A stretch of 64,000 nt of DNA from assembly GCA_963700745.1 (NCBI GenBank), contig CAVOYT010000001.1:124001-188000 (forward strand). Reading direction: 5' to 3'. The position numbers and the translations under genes were made by a program. The first letter of the stretch is position 1. Each line of letters begins with the position of its first letter. The notes under the pieces are model-generated. The model saw nothing but the letters and a program-made list of their open reading frames with translations, made no database searches and was not told the origin of the DNA. The stretch comes from UBA10649 sp963700745 (lineage in GTDB: Bacteria; Actinomycetota; Actinomycetes; S36-B12). Below are positions 17,784 to 26,197 of the stretch, one piece after another.

Positions 17784-20486
17784 GTGGCAGACAAGACCCT
17801 GGTGATCGTGGAATCGCCCGCCAAGGCGAAGAAGATCGCCGGCTACCTCGGCCCTGACTACACGGTCATGGCCTCGGTGGGTCATGTCCGGGACCTCGCC
17901 TCCAAGGCGTCCGAGCTTCCCGAGGACCTGCGGAAGAAGCCGTGGGCCAAGCTCGCGGTCGATGTCGATGACCGGTTCCAGGCCTACTACGTGGTGCATG
18001 AGTCCAAGAAGAAGACCATCGCCGATCTCAAGCGTGCCCTGAAGGATGCTGACGAGCTCCTGCTCGCCACGGACGAGGACCGCGAGGGCGAGGCGATCTC
18101 GTGGCACCTGCTCGAGGTGCTCAGGCCCAAGGTGCCCGTCCAGCGCATGGTCTTCAACGAGATCACGCCGGAGGCGATCCGCGAGGCGGTCGCCCATCCA
18201 CGCGACCTCGACATGCAGCTGGTCGAGGCGCAGGAGACCCGCCGCATCGTCGACCGCCTCTACGGCTACCCGGTGTCCGAGGTCCTGTGGAAGAAGATCG
18301 GCCGGGAGGCGAAGTCCGCCGGCCGCGTCCAGTCCGTGGCCGTGCGCTTGGTGGTCGACCGCGAGCGGGAGCGCATCGCCTTCCGCTCCGCCTCGTACTG
18401 GGACGTCGAGGGCGTCTTCGCACCTGGCGGTTTCGATGCGAAGCTCTCGTCTCTCGACGGCGTCCGGGTGGCCACTGGCGGCGACTTCGACCAGCAGGGC
18501 GTGCTGAAGAAGGACACCGTCACGCTGCTGGACGAGGCCCGCGCGACCGCTCTGGCGTCCGCCCTCACCGGGCAGCCGTTCACGGTGCGGTCCGTCGTGC
18601 AGAAGCCGTCGCAGAAGCAGCCCAAGGCCCCGTTCATCACGTCGACGCTGCAGCAGGAGGCATCCAACCGCCTGCGCTGGGGCAGCCAGCGGACCATGCG
18701 CGTAGCGCAGTCGCTCTACGAGAACGGCTACATCACCTACATGCGCACCGACTCGGTGCACCTCTCCGAGCAGGCGATCGCGGCCGCCCGCTCCCAGGCG
18801 CGCGACCTGTACGGCCCCGAGTACGTCGCCGACGGTCCGCGCACCTACAAGAGCAAGGTGAAGAACGCGCAGGAGGCCCACGAGGCGATCCGACCGTCCG
18901 GCGATGCGTTCCGCACCCCCGGCGAGGTCTCCGGCGAGCTCAATGCCGATGAGTTCGCGCTGTACGAGCTCATCTGGAAGCGCACGGTCGCCTCGCAGAT
19001 GGCCAACGCCCAGGTGGCAACGACGACGATGAAGCTCGGGGCGGTCACCGCTGAGGGCACCGACGCGGAGTTCAGCGCATCGGGCACCGTCGTGGTCTTC
19101 CCCGGCTTCTACGCCGCGCTGAAGGATCTCGAGGTAGCCGACGCCGACAGCCGTGAGCGTGAGCTGCCGAGCCTGGGCGAGGGCGCTGCGGTGACCGCTG
19201 AGCGTCTCGAGGCTGAGGGCCACTCCACGAGCCCGCCGTCGCGCTACACCGAGGCCAAGCTCGTGGCCAAGCTCGAGGAGCTCGGGATCGGCCGGCCGTC
19301 GACCTACGCATCGATCATGTCGACCATCATCGACCGCGGGTACGTCTGGAAGAAGGGGTCGGCCCTGGTGCCGAGCTTCACCGCCTTCGCCGTCATCCGC
19401 CTGCTCGAGGCGCACTTCACCGCGCTCATCGACTACCAGTTCACGGCGAACATGGAGAACGTGCTCGACCTGGTCGCCACGGGCGAGACCGATCGCGTCG
19501 CGCAGCTCGAGGCGTTCTGGCGCGGTGGTCACAGCGTCAGCGGCGACTTCCCCGGCGTGAAGCCGCTCACCGAGGACCTGGGCGCCATCGACGCCCGGGG
19601 CATCGCGACCTTCCCGATCGCCGACACCGATGCCGTCCTGCGGGTCGGGCGCTACGGCGCCTACGTTGAGCGCGGCGAGGACGAGCGCGCCAACGTGCCG
19701 GTGGGCCTCGCCCCGGACGAGCTGACCGCCGAGAAGGCGGAGCAGCTGCTCGCCGAGCCTTCGGGCGACCGCGAGCTGGGCGTCCACCCGGACACCGGCC
19801 TGACCATCGTCGCGAAGTCGGGGCGGTACGGGCCCTATGTGACGGAGGTGCTCCCCGAGGGGTCGCCGAAGTCGGCAAAGCCCCGCACGTCCTCGCTGCT
19901 CGCCAGCATGACGCTGACCACGGTCACGCTCGACGATGCCCTGCGGCTCCTCAGCCTGCCGCGCGTGGTGGGCGTGGACCCCGCCGACGGCATCGAGATC
20001 CTCGCGCAGAACGGGCGCTACGGGCCCTACCTGACGAAGGAGAAGGACTCACGCTCCCTGGCGTCCGAGGAGGAGATCTTCACCACCACGCTGGAGCAGG
20101 CGGTCGCGCTGTTCGCGCAGCCGAAGCCGCGGCGCGGCCGCGGACAGGCCAAGCCGCCGCTGCGTGAGCTGGGCAACGACCCGACCACCGACCTCCCTCT
20201 GGTGATCAAGGACGGTAACTGGGGCCCGTACGTCACGGATGGGGTGACGAATGCCTCCCTGCGGTCGGCCGACGACCCGATGACGATGTCGATCGAGCGG
20301 GCCAGCGACCTGCTGTCCGAGCGACGCTCGAAAGAGGCGCTCGAGGGCCCGACGCCGAAGAAGACGACCCGCCGCGTGGTGAAGAAGGGCGCGGCCAAGA
20401 AGACCGCCGCGAAGAAGACGGCCGCGAAGAAGACGACGGCCGCCAAGACGACGGCCAAGAAGACGACCCCCGCCGGGTCCCGCTGA
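17784..20486 (+). CDS. topA: DNA topoisomerase I
   Basis: A type IA topoisomerase of 900 residues that relaxes negative supercoils. The Toprim domain has VIVESPAKAKKIAGYL (about 5-20) and ATDEDREGEAISWHL (about 95); the catalytic Tyr is in GYITYMRTDSVHLS (about residue 318). Four C-terminal TopA repeats of the form NGRYGPYL / SGRYGPYV replace the zinc fingers. The last 45 residues are a Lys/Ala/Thr tail (KKTAAKKTAAKK), known from actinobacterial TopA to aid DNA binding. The start is GTG 17784 after GAGAGGGA. tmk follows after 2 bp, forming the topA-tmk-holB operon. Confidence 0.97.
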   Translation: MADKTLVIVESPAKAKKIAGYLGPDYTVMASVGHVRDLASKASELPEDLRKKPWAKLAVDVDDRFQAYYVVHESKKKTIADLKRALKDADELLLATDEDREGEAISWHLLEVLRPKVPVQRMVFNEITPEAIREAVAHPRDLDMQLVEAQETRRIVDRLYGYPVSEVLWKKIGREAKSAGRVQSVAVRLVVDRERERIAFRSASYWDVEGVFAPGGFDAKLSSLDGVRVATGGDFDQQGVLKKDTVTLLDEARATALASALTGQPFTVRSVVQKPSQKQPKAPFITSTLQQEASNRLRWGSQRTMRVAQSLYENGYITYMRTDSVHLSEQAIAAARSQARDLYGPEYVADGPRTYKSKVKNAQEAHEAIRPSGDAFRTPGEVSGELNADEFALYELIWKRTVASQMANAQVATTTMKLGAVTAEGTDAEFSASGTVVVFPGFYAALKDLEVADADSRERELPSLGEGAAVTAERLEAEGHSTSPPSRYTEAKLVAKLEELGIGRPSTYASIMSTIIDRGYVWKKGSALVPSFTAFAVIRLLEAHFTALIDYQFTANMENVLDLVATGETDRVAQLEAFWRGGHSVSGDFPGVKPLTEDLGAIDARGIATFPIADTDAVLRVGRYGAYVERGEDERANVPVGLAPDELTAEKAEQLLAEPSGDRELGVHPDTGLTIVAKSGRYGPYVTEVLPEGSPKSAKPRTSSLLASMTLTTVTLDDALRLLSLPRVVGVDPADGIEILAQNGRYGPYLTKEKDSRSLASEEEIFTTTLEQAVALFAQPKPRRGRGQAKPPLRELGNDPTTDLPLVIKDGNWGPYVTDGVTNASLRSADDPMTMSIERASDLLSERRSKEALEGPTPKKTTRRVVKKGAAKKTAAKKTAAKKTTAAKTTAKKTTPAGSR

Positions 20487-20488
20487 CC

Positions 20489-21115
20489 GTGGTCGCGTCC
20501 GCCGGGTACTTCGTCGCCTTCGAGGGCGGTGAGGGTGCCGGCAAGTCGACGCAGGAGGCGCTGCTCGCCCGCGCGCTGACGGAACGCGGCCGTGCCGTCG
20601 TGCGCACCCGTGAGCCGGGCGGCACCCCCGCCGGTGAACGGATCCGGGAGGTCCTGCTCAGCCCGGAATTCGAGGGACTCGATCCTCGAGCAGAGGCACT
20701 GCTCTTCGCCGCTGCCCGAGGCGAGCATGTGGCCCGCGTGATCCGTCCGGCCCTCACGCGCGGCGACGTCGTGATCTGCGACCGGTACATCGACTCGTCG
20801 GTGTCCTACCAGGGATACGGTCGCGAGCTCGGCCCCAAGCGGGTGCGGGACCTCAGCCTCTGGGCGACCGGTGACCTGCTGCCCGACCTGACGATCGTGC
20901 TCGACGTCGACCCCCAGGTCGGCCTGGCCAGGTTCGCTCAGCGGGACCGGCTGGAGGCCGAGCCGCTGGAGTATCACCAGCAGGTCCGAGCGGCGTTCCT
21001 TGCGCTGGCCGAGTCCGATCCCGACCGGTACCTCGTCATGGACGCCGGCCGGGACGTCGATGCGATCGCCGGGATGATTCTCGAGCGCGTGCTGGTCGAC
21101 ATGGGAATCGCGTAA
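20489..21115 (+). CDS. tmk: thymidylate kinase
   Basis: Phosphorylates dTMP to dTDP with ATP in the cytoplasm, 208 residues. The P-loop is FEGGEGAGKST (about 10-20), the DRY motif appears in CDRYIDSSVSYQGYG (about 96), and the lid is FAQRDRLEAE. The start is GTG 20489, 2 bp after topA, and holB begins 2 bp after the stop, so the three are probably one transcript. Confidence 0.95.
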   Translation: MVASAGYFVAFEGGEGAGKSTQEALLARALTERGRAVVRTREPGGTPAGERIREVLLSPEFEGLDPRAEALLFAAARGEHVARVIRPALTRGDVVICDRYIDSSVSYQGYGRELGPKRVRDLSLWATGDLLPDLTIVLDVDPQVGLARFAQRDRLEAEPLEYHQQVRAAFLALAESDPDRYLVMDAGRDVDAIAGMILERVLVDMGIA

Positions 21116-21117
21116 CG

Positions 21118-22311
21118 ATGTCGATCTGGGACCGGCTGGTCGGCCAGGACGCGGTCGTAGTGGAGCTTTCGCGGGCCGTGCAGGATGCCGAGCACATTCG
21201 CCGCGGCGAGCCGGGCCCGGGAATGACGCACGCCTGGCTGGTCACGGGACCCCCCGGATCGGGACGCTCCACCGCAGCGACCTGCTTCGCCGCGGCCCTC
21301 GTGTGCCCCGAGGACGGCTGCGGGGTGTGCGAGGCCTGCCGGACGGCCCCGCTCGGCGGCCACGCCGATGTCGAGGTCGTCACGACCGAGGGCCTGTCGT
21401 ACACGGCGAAGGAGGCGCTGGAGCTCATCCACAAGGCGGGGATGGCTCCGGTCAAGAGTCCCTGGCACGTCATCGTGCTCGAGGACTCGGACCGCCTGAC
21501 GGACACCGCGGTGAACATGCTGCTGAAGGCGATCGAGGAGCCGCCCCCGCACACGGTGTGGATCCTGTGCGCGCCCAGTGTCGAGGACGTCCTGCCGACG
21601 GTCGTGTCGCGGGCGCGGCACGTGCCCTTGCGCACTCCATCGACGGCCGACGTCGCCGAGCTGCTCGTGGACAGCTACGGCGTGGACGTCGCGATGGCCT
21701 CGTTCGCGGCCCGGGCCTCGCAGGGTCACATCGGCCGGGCCCGTGCGCTTGCCCGCGACGAGCACGCGCGCATGCGCCGGCAGGAGGTGCTCCGCACCCC
21801 GGCACAGTTGCGCGACGTCCCGTCCTGCTTCACCGCCGCGGCCAACTTGCTCGCGGCGGCCACGGAGGATGCACAGGCGATCACGGAACCGCTTGACGAG
21901 GAGGAGCGGGCCAATGTCATGGCGCAGTTCGGGGAGGCTGCGGACGCGGCGATGAAGAGCCGGGTCAAGCGACTGTCGTCGTCGACGATGACCGAGCTCG
22001 AGAAGAGGCAGAAGACCCGTCGTACGCGCACGGTGCGCGACCAGGTCGACCGCGCGCTGGTCGACCTGTTGGGTCTGTATCGCGATGTGCTCGTGGTCCA
22101 GCTGGACGGGGACGTGGCACTGATCAACGAGGAGATGCGCCCGCAGCTCGCGCAGCTCGCGGCTCGCAGCACCGAGAACGACACCGGCCGGCGCCTGCAG
22201 GCGATCGCCTACTGCCGCCAGCAGGTCGATGCCAATGTGACGCCGCTGCTGGCTCTGGAGTCGCTGATGGTCGAGCTGAAGGACCCGTGGATCCGGGTCG
22301 CGTCGGCGTGA
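21118..22311 (+). CDS. holB: DNA polymerase III delta-prime subunit
   Basis: The clamp-loader delta-prime subunit, 397 residues. It has a degenerate P-loop TGPPGSGRST (Lys replaced by Arg, about residue 44), a zinc module CPEDGCGVCEACR (about 63-75), LLKAIEEPPPHTVWIL (about 137), and a sensor segment VVSRARHVPLR in place of SRCR. The C-terminal collar helices follow. It starts at ATG 21118 after tmk. Its stop overlaps the next gene's GTG as GTGA. Confidence 0.94.
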   Translation: MSIWDRLVGQDAVVVELSRAVQDAEHIRRGEPGPGMTHAWLVTGPPGSGRSTAATCFAAALVCPEDGCGVCEACRTAPLGGHADVEVVTTEGLSYTAKEALELIHKAGMAPVKSPWHVIVLEDSDRLTDTAVNMLLKAIEEPPPHTVWILCAPSVEDVLPTVVSRARHVPLRTPSTADVAELLVDSYGVDVAMASFAARASQGHIGRARALARDEHARMRRQEVLRTPAQLRDVPSCFTAAANLLAAATEDAQAITEPLDEEERANVMAQFGEAADAAMKSRVKRLSSSTMTELEKRQKTRRTRTVRDQVDRALVDLLGLYRDVLVVQLDGDVALINEEMRPQLAQLAARSTENDTGRRLQAIAYCRQQVDANVTPLLALESLMVELKDPWIRVASA

Positions 22312-22778
22312 GCGAGGGACGGGTTCCGGCGGGCGAGTTCACCGTCTGGCTGACCGGAATGCAGGCGGCGCTTCGGGGTGAGGCGGACTCCGACGTGCCG
22401 TGCGGAACGTGCATCGCCTGCTGCACGTCGTCGCAGTTCATCCACATCGAGCCGGACGAGACCGAGACGCTGGCGCACATCCCGGCGGAGCTGCTGGTGC
22501 CGGCGCCCGGTCAGCCACCCGGTCATGTGCTGATGGGCTACGTGGATGACGGCGCCTGCCCCATGCTCGTCGACGGCGCGTGCAGCATCTACGAGCACCG
22601 CCCGCGCACCTGCCGCGTGTACGACTGCCGGCTGTTCGCCGCACTGGACCGCGTGAACGAGGCCACCCCGCAGATCGCCGCGCGCGTGCGGGAGTGGGAG
22701 TTCAGCTACGCCGACGACGCGTCGCGGCAGCGCGCGGACGAGATCCGCACGGAAGGCACCCTCCCACCCCCTCGTTGA
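22308..22778 (+). CDS. YkgJ-family cysteine-cluster protein
   Basis: A 156-residue protein with the YkgJ (CxxCxxCC) zinc/iron-chelating signature: PCGTCIACCTS (about 32-41), GACPMLVDGACSIYEHRPRT (about 83-102) and CRVYDCRLF (about 103). The eight cysteines suggest a metal or Fe-S site. The start is GTG 22308, overlapping the holB stop, so it is the last gene of the topA-tmk-holB operon. The function of the family is not known; linkage to replication genes here may be only transcriptional. Confidence 0.88.
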   Translation: MSEGRVPAGEFTVWLTGMQAALRGEADSDVPCGTCIACCTSSQFIHIEPDETETLAHIPAELLVPAPGQPPGHVLMGYVDDGACPMLVDGACSIYEHRPRTCRVYDCRLFAALDRVNEATPQIAARVREWEFSYADDASRQRADEIRTEGTLPPPR

Positions 22779-22838
22779 GTGGGCGGTCGCGCACCAGTGA
22801 AGCGCATCGGCGGGGTGCGCCAGCGACCACTCAACGAG
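22771..22838. terminator. large hairpin between convergent genes (bidirectional terminator)
   Basis: CTCGTTGAGTGG at 22771-22782 pairs with CCACTCAACGAG at 22827-22838, and inner arms GTCGC/GCGAC and GCACC/GGTGC continue the stem with a small bulge. It overlaps the stop of the YkgJ gene and ends 10 bp before the stop of the opposite gene, so it can end transcription from both sides. Confidence 0.75.
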
Positions 22839-22848
22839 CAGGCGGGGG

Positions 22849-23697
22849 CTAGAGGTCGGCGGCCTTCTGCAGGCCGTGGGCGTAGGCCAGCATCGCGTCG
22901 ACCGCGGGCGCGAGGATTTCCGACGTGCTGCGGGTGGCATCCGGCGCGGCCAGCAGCCTGGCCGCCGCCTCGAGCAGCTCGTCGTACGTCGCGCAGCCGT
23001 CGGCCAGCCGGCTGCGGACCAGCTCGGCGGAGCGGGCGGCCGTCGTCGCCGCGGACGTCCCGGGCAGTTCGCGCTGGAGCTGGTCGAGGACGACGAGCCG
23101 TTCCGCCAACGTGGTGAGCGGGCCGGCCGCTTCGTTGTCCGCACGGCGCAGTTCGTCGCCCGAGCCGGGGTAGAGCCGATCCAGGGAGGGCGCCATGCTC
23201 ATGACCTGAACGCGCACTGAGGCCAGGTGCGCGATCTCCGCTGACCCGGTGGCACCGCGCGGGATGGACGGAGGCGGACCGACCAGTTCGAGCTGACGTG
23301 GGGCGGGGCCGATTCGACGCAGGCCGATCCGACCACGGACGGAGACCAGGAGGCCGATTCCGGCGGCGGTGAACCACGCCCAGGCCGGACCCGGCATCCC
23401 ACCCGAACCGGCGATCTCGGCGAGCCCGTCGATCAGGCCGACCGCGCCGCCGACGCCGGCGACGACCGCTCCTCCGGTGACCTCCGATCGCAGGGTCCGC
23501 ATCCGAACCTGGTGGCGCGTCACCTCACGCTGGTTGGCCGCAACCGCCTTGCGGTGCTCGATCGCGAGGGCCTTGCTGGAGGCCCGGGGTCCTCGTCCGG
23601 TGACGGCGAGGAAGGAGTCCACGAGGTCGATTCCTCGCGAGACGCCTTGCTCGATGAGGGCCGCAAGCTCGGCTGGGTCGCGGCGGGCCTTGGTCAC
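22849..23697 (-). CDS. hypothetical protein with central membrane hairpin
   Basis: I do not recognise this 282-residue protein. The N-terminal 70 residues are charged and helical. Two hydrophobic stretches follow at about 73-97 (GGAVVAGVGGAVGLIDGLAE) and 102-119 (GPAWAWFTAAGIGLLVSV), then a basic RGRIGLRRIG segment and a soluble C-terminal domain of about 150 residues rich in Ala, Leu and Arg. A membrane-associated protein with both ends on the same side is inferred. It starts at GTG 23697, 6 nt from a TATCGT box, so it is probably leaderless, and is divergent from the lipoprotein hydrolase. The actinobacterial phage-shock membrane proteins have a comparable layout, but I cannot confirm that. 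Confidence 0.75.
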   Translation of the reverse strand: MTKARRDPAELAALIEQGVSRGIDLVDSFLAVTGRGPRASSKALAIEHRKAVAANQREVTRHQVRMRTLRSEVTGGAVVAGVGGAVGLIDGLAEIAGSGGMPGPAWAWFTAAGIGLLVSVRGRIGLRRIGPAPRQLELVGPPPSIPRGATGSAEIAHLASVRVQVMSMAPSLDRLYPGSGDELRRADNEAAGPLTTLAERLVVLDQLQRELPGTSAATTAARSAELVRSRLADGCATYDELLEAAARLLAAPDATRSTSEILAPAVDAMLAYAHGLQKAADL

Positions 23698-23702
23698 CGA
23701 AT

Positions 23703-23709
23703 TACGATA
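23703..23709. promoter_or_regulatory. overlapping divergent -10 boxes
   Basis: TACGAT at 23703-23708 lies 7 nt before ATG 23716 on the plus strand. On the minus strand TATCGT (complement of 23704-23709) lies 6 nt before GTG 23697. The two -10 boxes share five base pairs, so both genes can be leaderless and RNA polymerase cannot occupy both at once. Confidence 0.5.
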
Positions 23710-23715
23710 CGACCC

Positions 23716-25287
23716 ATGGGCCCCCGCCGTCAGTTCGCCATCGTCCTGGTGCTCGGGCTCACCTTGTCCGGATGCGGCCTGTTCAGCGAGCCGGAGGCCG
23801 TTCCGCCCACCCGCCCCACGCCGTCCGCCGCGTCGCCGAGCCAGACACCGACGGGCGAGTCGAGCCCCACCGCCTCGGCCAGCCCCTCCGCCGCGCCCTG
23901 ACCTCTCGCGCTTCTACGAGCAGGAGGTGAAGTGGACCAACTGCGGCAGCGCCGACTGCGCGACGATCGTCGCGCCCCTGGACTACTCCGATCCTGAGGG
24001 GCCCACCATCGACCTGGCCATCACGCGGGTGAAGGCGACGGGGGACAAGATCGGCTCGCTCTTCGTCAATCCGGGCGGTCCCGGAGGCAGCGCCGTGGAC
24101 TACGCGAAGGCCGCCGACTACATCGTCACGCCCGCGATCCGCAAGAACTTCGACATCGTCGGGCTCGATCCCCGCGGTGTCGGGTTCAGCGACCCGCTCG
24201 ACTGCATGAGCGACCAGCAGCTCGACGAGCTCACGGCGGCGGACGGCACCCCGGACAGTGCCGCAGAGGAGCAGCAGCTCGTCGAGGACTCCAAGATCCC
24301 CGGCGCCGGCTGCGCCAAGGACGCGGCACCTGACTTCGCGCACGTCGGGACGGTCGACGCTGCGCGCGATCTCGACCTGGCCCGCGCGCTGGTGCAGGAC
24401 GAGACGCTCACCTATCTCGGGAAGTCCTACGGCACCATGCTCGGCGCCACCTATGCCGAGCTGTTCCCCGATCGGGTGGGCCGCATGGTGCTCGACGGGG
24501 TGCTGCCGGCCAGCCTCGACCTCGTCGAGGTGACGAAGGGGCAGGCCGAGGCGTTCGAGGTGGCGGTGCGCGACTTCGCGAAGGATTGCCTGACGCACGA
24601 CAATTGCCCGCTCTCCGGTTCGGTCGACGACGCCGTCGGGACAGCTGCAGGACTTCCTCGCGAGCCTGGACGCCGATCCGATCCCGGGCAAGGACCGCGA
24701 CCTCAACGAGCCGCTCGGGTCCTACGCCGTGCTGTCGAACCTCTACTTCCCCGGCTACGACTACCCGCGGCTGCGCGACGCGCTGGCGGCGGCGATGAAC
24801 GACGGCGACCCCACGCAGATGTTCCAGATCCTCGACGACCGCATCAGTCGCGGCCCCGACGGCCGGTATCTCGACAACTCCACCGAGGCCTTCTACGCGG
24901 TGACCTGCCTCGATCGCCCGTACGAGGGGTCGGTCGAGGATGTCCGTGCGCTGGCCGAGGAGTGGAAGGCCACCGCGCCCACCTTCGGACCGGCGCTGGC
25001 GTGGGGCCTGCTGCCCTGCAAGGACTGGCCGGCCTCCGCCGAGACCATCACCGAGACGGTCGCGGCCGGCTCCAACCCGATCCTCGTCGTCTCCACGCGC
25101 AAGGACCCGGCGACGCCGTACCAGTGGGGGGAACTGGTGGCGCGAGCAGCTCGAGAACGCTCGCCTGGTGACCTTCGAGGGCGTGGGTCACACCGCCTAC
25201 GGCGACGGCAACGGGTGCGTCGACGGTGCGGTGGACGACTACCTGCTCAAGGGAACGCTGCCGAAGCAGGACCTCGTGTGCCGATGA
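23716..25287 (+). CDS. secreted alpha/beta hydrolase lipoprotein, tripeptidyl aminopeptidase-like, three frame changes
   Basis: An exported serine peptidase of the SlpD/SlpE (TAP) family, about 523 residues. The N-terminus has a lipoprotein signal with lipobox LSGC (about residue 19), then a Pro/Ser/Thr linker. The catalytic Ser is in GKSYGTMLG, the oxyanion region in FVNPGGPGGS, Asp in STRKDPATPY, and His in GVGHTAYG. Three breaks occur, each consistent with one extra base: in CCC at 23896-23898, near 24640, and in the six-G run 25126-25131 (removal gives QWGNWWREQLENARL). The stop overlaps the next gene as ATGA. It probably trims N-terminal tripeptides outside the membrane. Confidence 0.82.
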
Positions 25288-26123
25288 CGCGTTGGCGTTG
25301 TTGGCGGATGCTCGTCCCGATGGCCGCGACCGCGGCAGTCCTTGTCGCGGGCAACCCGACCCCCGCGGGGGCGGCGCCGCCTGAGCTACCGCGGGGTGCC
25401 GTCGCCGTCATCGGGGACTTCGGGTCGGGCCTGGAGGCTGAACGAAGCGTGGCGGACCTGGTGCGCCGGGCCCGGCCGGTTGCCGTCGTCACGGCCGGTG
25501 ACAACGTGTACGACGATCGCGGCTATCCCACCCTGGTCGGCGATTACTACGGCCGGTGGGTCGCGGCCGGGAACGTGCTGCCCGCCGTGGGCAACCACGA
25601 TCATGACGTCGGCATCCGGGCGTTCGACGAGTACTTCTCGTATCTCGACGGGCGCCACGTCTACTCCGCCGGTCGCGGCGGGATGCGCTTCTTCGTCCTG
25701 GACAGCACGACGGCGCTCGGTTCAGCTACGTCGATGGCCCGGCAGCGTGCCTGGCTCAAGCGGTCACTTCAAGCGTCGCGGGCCCGCTGGAAGGTGGTCG
25801 TGCTGCACCACCCTCCCTACTCGTCGGGAGCCCACGGGTCGTCGCCCGAGTTGCGCTGGCCGTACGCGGCCTGGGGCGCGGATCTCGTGGTGTCCGGCCA
25901 CGACCACGACTACGAGCGCGTGTCCGCCGACCGCACGACCTTCGTCGTCGACGGGGCCGGCGGCAAGGAGCTCTACGACTTCAACGAACCCGTGCCCGGA
26001 TCGCGGGTGCGCTACAACGCCGGGTACGGGGCCCTGTTCCTGACGGCGACGGCTCGGACCCTGACCGGTGAGTTCTGGTCGGCGGGCGGGGATCGGGTGG
26101 ACCGCTTCGTGCTGACCCCCTGA
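25284..26123 (+). CDS. secreted metallophosphoesterase (purple acid phosphatase-like)
   Basis: A 279-residue exported phosphatase. A signal peptide occupies about residues 1-32 (MAATAAVLVAGNPTPAGA). The calcineurin-like motifs are IGDFGSG, TAGDNVYDD, VGNHDHD, LHHPPYSSG and SGHDHDYER, in the order and spacing of two-metal phosphatases; the arrangement resembles tartrate-resistant acid phosphatases. ATG 25284 overlaps the stop of the hydrolase gene, so translation is coupled. It probably releases phosphate from extracellular esters. Confidence 0.9.
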   Translation: MTRWRCWRMLVPMAATAAVLVAGNPTPAGAAPPELPRGAVAVIGDFGSGLEAERSVADLVRRARPVAVVTAGDNVYDDRGYPTLVGDYYGRWVAAGNVLPAVGNHDHDVGIRAFDEYFSYLDGRHVYSAGRGGMRFFVLDSTTALGSATSMARQRAWLKRSLQASRARWKVVVLHHPPYSSGAHGSSPELRWPYAAWGADLVVSGHDHDYERVSADRTTFVVDGAGGKELYDFNEPVPGSRVRYNAGYGALFLTATARTLTGEFWSAGGDRVDRFVLTP

Positions 26124-26162
26124 GGCGTCGTTGAGCCGTCGGCGAACACCGCGAGCAGATAT

Positions 26163-26191
26163 TTGCGTGTTCAACTACTGACCGCTACGTT
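26163..26191 (+). promoter_or_regulatory. promoter of the second MFS exporter
   Basis: TTGCGT (26163-26168) and TACGTT (26186-26191) are separated by 17 bp, and the ATG lies 6 nt after the -10 box. This is a good sigma-A type promoter for a leaderless mRNA. The local sequence is more AT-rich than its surroundings. Confidence 0.6.
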
Positions 26192-26197
26192 GCGGGG

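Noticed and set aside
20340..20486. Short repeats at the end of topA as a possible tandem-repeat or CRISPR-like array
   Set aside because: They encode the Lys/Ala/Thr tail of TopA in frame and have no spacers.
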